A stretch of DNA of 64,000 nt from Maribacter polysiphoniae (GTDB lineage Bacteria > Bacteroidota > Bacteroidia > Flavobacteriales > Flavobacteriaceae). Below, piece by piece: positions 63,032 through 64,000 of the stretch. Each line of letters starts with the position of its first letter. Positions within the stretch are counted from its first letter, which is position 1. A program made the position numbers and the translations under genes. The notes beneath the pieces were generated by a model that did no database searches, had not been told where the DNA came from, and saw nothing but the letters and a program-made list of their open reading frames with translations. The DNA is taken from contig NZ_QGGQ01000005.1 of NCBI RefSeq assembly GCF_003148665.1, positions 1 through 64,000 of the forward strand. The letters are read 5' to 3'.

Positions 63032-64000
63032 TCAATTAATTATGATAGGTGCCGTTTTGGGAAGTGGGTCCGGTTTTTGCACCTTTCTTTTCCCTAATAT
63101 TTTCTCAAGGTCTTCGAAGTCGGCAACTTCCTGTTTGAGGAGCAATTGTGCCAGTTTTAGCAATTCGTCTTTGTGTTCGATCAGAATATTTTTGGTTCTT
63201 TCATAGGCGGAATACACTAATTCCTGAACTTCCTTATCAATCAATTCTGCCATATGCTCACTATAGGGTTTACCCAGCATATGTTCGTTCTGTCCTGAAG
63301 AATCATAAAAACTGAGCGGACCTATCTCCTTATCCAACCCGTAATAGGAAACCATGGTGTATGCCTGTTTGGTAACCTTTTCAAGGTCATCCAAAGCGCC
63401 GGACGAAATCTCATTGAATATGACCTCCTCTGCGGCGCGCCCTCCCAATGAGGCACACATTTGATCTATAAATTGCGACTTGGTCACAATCTGTCGTTCT
63501 TCGGGAAGGTACCAGGCAGCACCCAACGATTTCCCCCTTGGGATAATAGAGACCTTTACTAAGGAGGCTACATTTTTTAGGTACCAACTTACCACGGCAT
63601 GTCCAGCCTCATGGTGGGCTACAATCTCTTTTTCCTCGGGGGAAATAATCTTACTCTTTCGTTCCATTCCTCCAATGACACGGTCGCGTGCTTCCATAAA
63701 ATCTTCCTGTCCAACCACGGTTTTTTTATTACGTGCGGCGATGAGCGCGGCTTCATTACAGATATTGGCAATATCGGCACCGGAAAATCCGGGACTTAAT
63801 TTGGCCAACTCATCCACATTGATATTCGGGGAGAGTTTTAGGGGGCGCAGGTGAACCCCGAATATTTCTTTCCGTTCTTCTTTGCTGGGTAGTTCCAAAT
63901 AAATATGGCGGTCAAACCTTCCGGGACGTAAAAGGGCTTTGTCAAGGACATCCGGGCGGTTGGTGGCCGCCAATACGATTACCCCAGTGTTGGGGCCAAA
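63032..64000 (-). CDS. ftsH: ATP-dependent zinc metalloprotease FtsH, C-terminal part (cut by the window edge)
   Basis: The frame is open to the right edge (FGPNTGVIVLAATNRPDVLD is the first readable stretch), so the N-terminal membrane part and Walker A lie outside. AAA+ second region: SRH-type LRPGRFDRHIYLELPS, then helical C-domain FSGADIANICNEAALIAARN. The zinc protease motif is HHEAGHAVVSWYL, with the third ligand Asp in SSGALDDLEKVTKQA. The C-terminal end is divergent (KRKVQKPDPLPKTAPIIIN). FtsH degrades membrane and misfolded proteins. Its linkage to the hypothetical helical protein and ubiB suggests a stress-associated copy rather than the lone housekeeping gene. This can be tested by checking for a second ftsH in the genome. 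Confidence 0.93.
   Translation of the reverse strand, partial: FGPNTGVIVLAATNRPDVLDKALLRPGRFDRHIYLELPSKEERKEIFGVHLRPLKLSPNINVDELAKLSPGFSGADIANICNEAALIAARNKKTVVGQEDFMEARDRVIGGMERKSKIISPEEKEIVAHHEAGHAVVSWYLKNVASLVKVSIIPRGKSLGAAWYLPEERQIVTKSQFIDQMCASLGGRAAEEVIFNEISSGALDDLEKVTKQAYTMVSYYGLDKEIGPLSFYDSSGQNEHMLGKPYSEHMAELIDKEVQELVYSAYERTKNILIEHKDELLKLAQLLLKQEVADFEDLEKILGKRKVQKPDPLPKTAPIIIN

Overview
The window looks like chromosomal DNA of a marine-type Flavobacteriaceae member (Bacteroidota). The signs are a SusC/SusD pair, Bacteroidota lipoprotein signals, candidate promoters of the TAnnTTTG class, moderate GC, and many orthologues of a kind typical of glycan-degrading flavobacteria. The species cannot be named from this sequence alone.

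Left part (1-12,160): an IS256-family element runs off the left edge (1-343). It is followed by an exonuclease/GIY-YIG nuclease, an exported amidohydrolase, a decayed LrgB remnant, and an AT-rich accessory pocket with a translationally coupled DUF1828/DUF1829-type pair (4,724-6,000). Next come exported or lipoprotein hypotheticals. A signalling locus follows: small lipoprotein, TPR sensor kinase with a TTG start, response regulator, and a divergent membrane-anchored helical-domain protein.

Middle (12,248-43,676): a polysaccharide-utilisation locus aimed at glucuronate-decorated xylan-like material. Three transcription units diverge around a LacI-family regulator. They are SASA esterase-GH2; GH3-SASA esterase-DUF1593; and GH67-SDR reductase-mannonate dehydratase-GH115. 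A SusC/SusD pair and galK/galT complete the locus. A near-identical palindrome, (G/A)CAA-nCGn-TTG(C/T), occurs in the key intergenic regions and overlaps the predicted -33 region of the susC promoter, so it is a good candidate LacI-family operator. The implied scheme is this. SusCD imports oligosaccharides. GH115/GH67 remove (methyl)glucuronate, the esterases remove acetyl groups, and GH3/GH2 trim xylose and galactose. The SDR enzyme and UxuA channel uronate toward KDG, and GalK/GalT take galactose. No endoxylanase, uronate isomerase, KDG kinase or KDPG aldolase is in the window. Embedded between the enzyme operon and susD is a separate cassette: carbamoyltransferase, a 49-codon DUF5989-like gene, an SxtJ-like membrane protein, and a convergent SGNH protein.

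Right part (43,843-64,000): a MacAB-type efflux operon, then a stress-flavoured region. It holds a small heat-shock protein, two P-type ATPases, a very large histidine kinase with a canonical LOV photosensor core (GKNCRFLQ), a response regulator-Crp fusion, and a stand-alone LigD-type polymerase domain. It also holds exonuclease III, a UbiB/AarF kinase, two related helical proteins, and FtsH running off the right edge. Four intergenic palindromes of the form AATGA(C/T)nnnn(G/A)TCATT, and a weaker fifth, each lie exactly 29.5 bp from a -7-like octamer. This geometry fits activation at about -41.5 by a CRP/FNR-type protein. The LOV kinase, the RR-Crp fusion and these sites together look like a light- or redox-linked stress regulon. 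This is the most interesting candidate system in the window.

I saw no rRNA, tRNA or CRISPR array.
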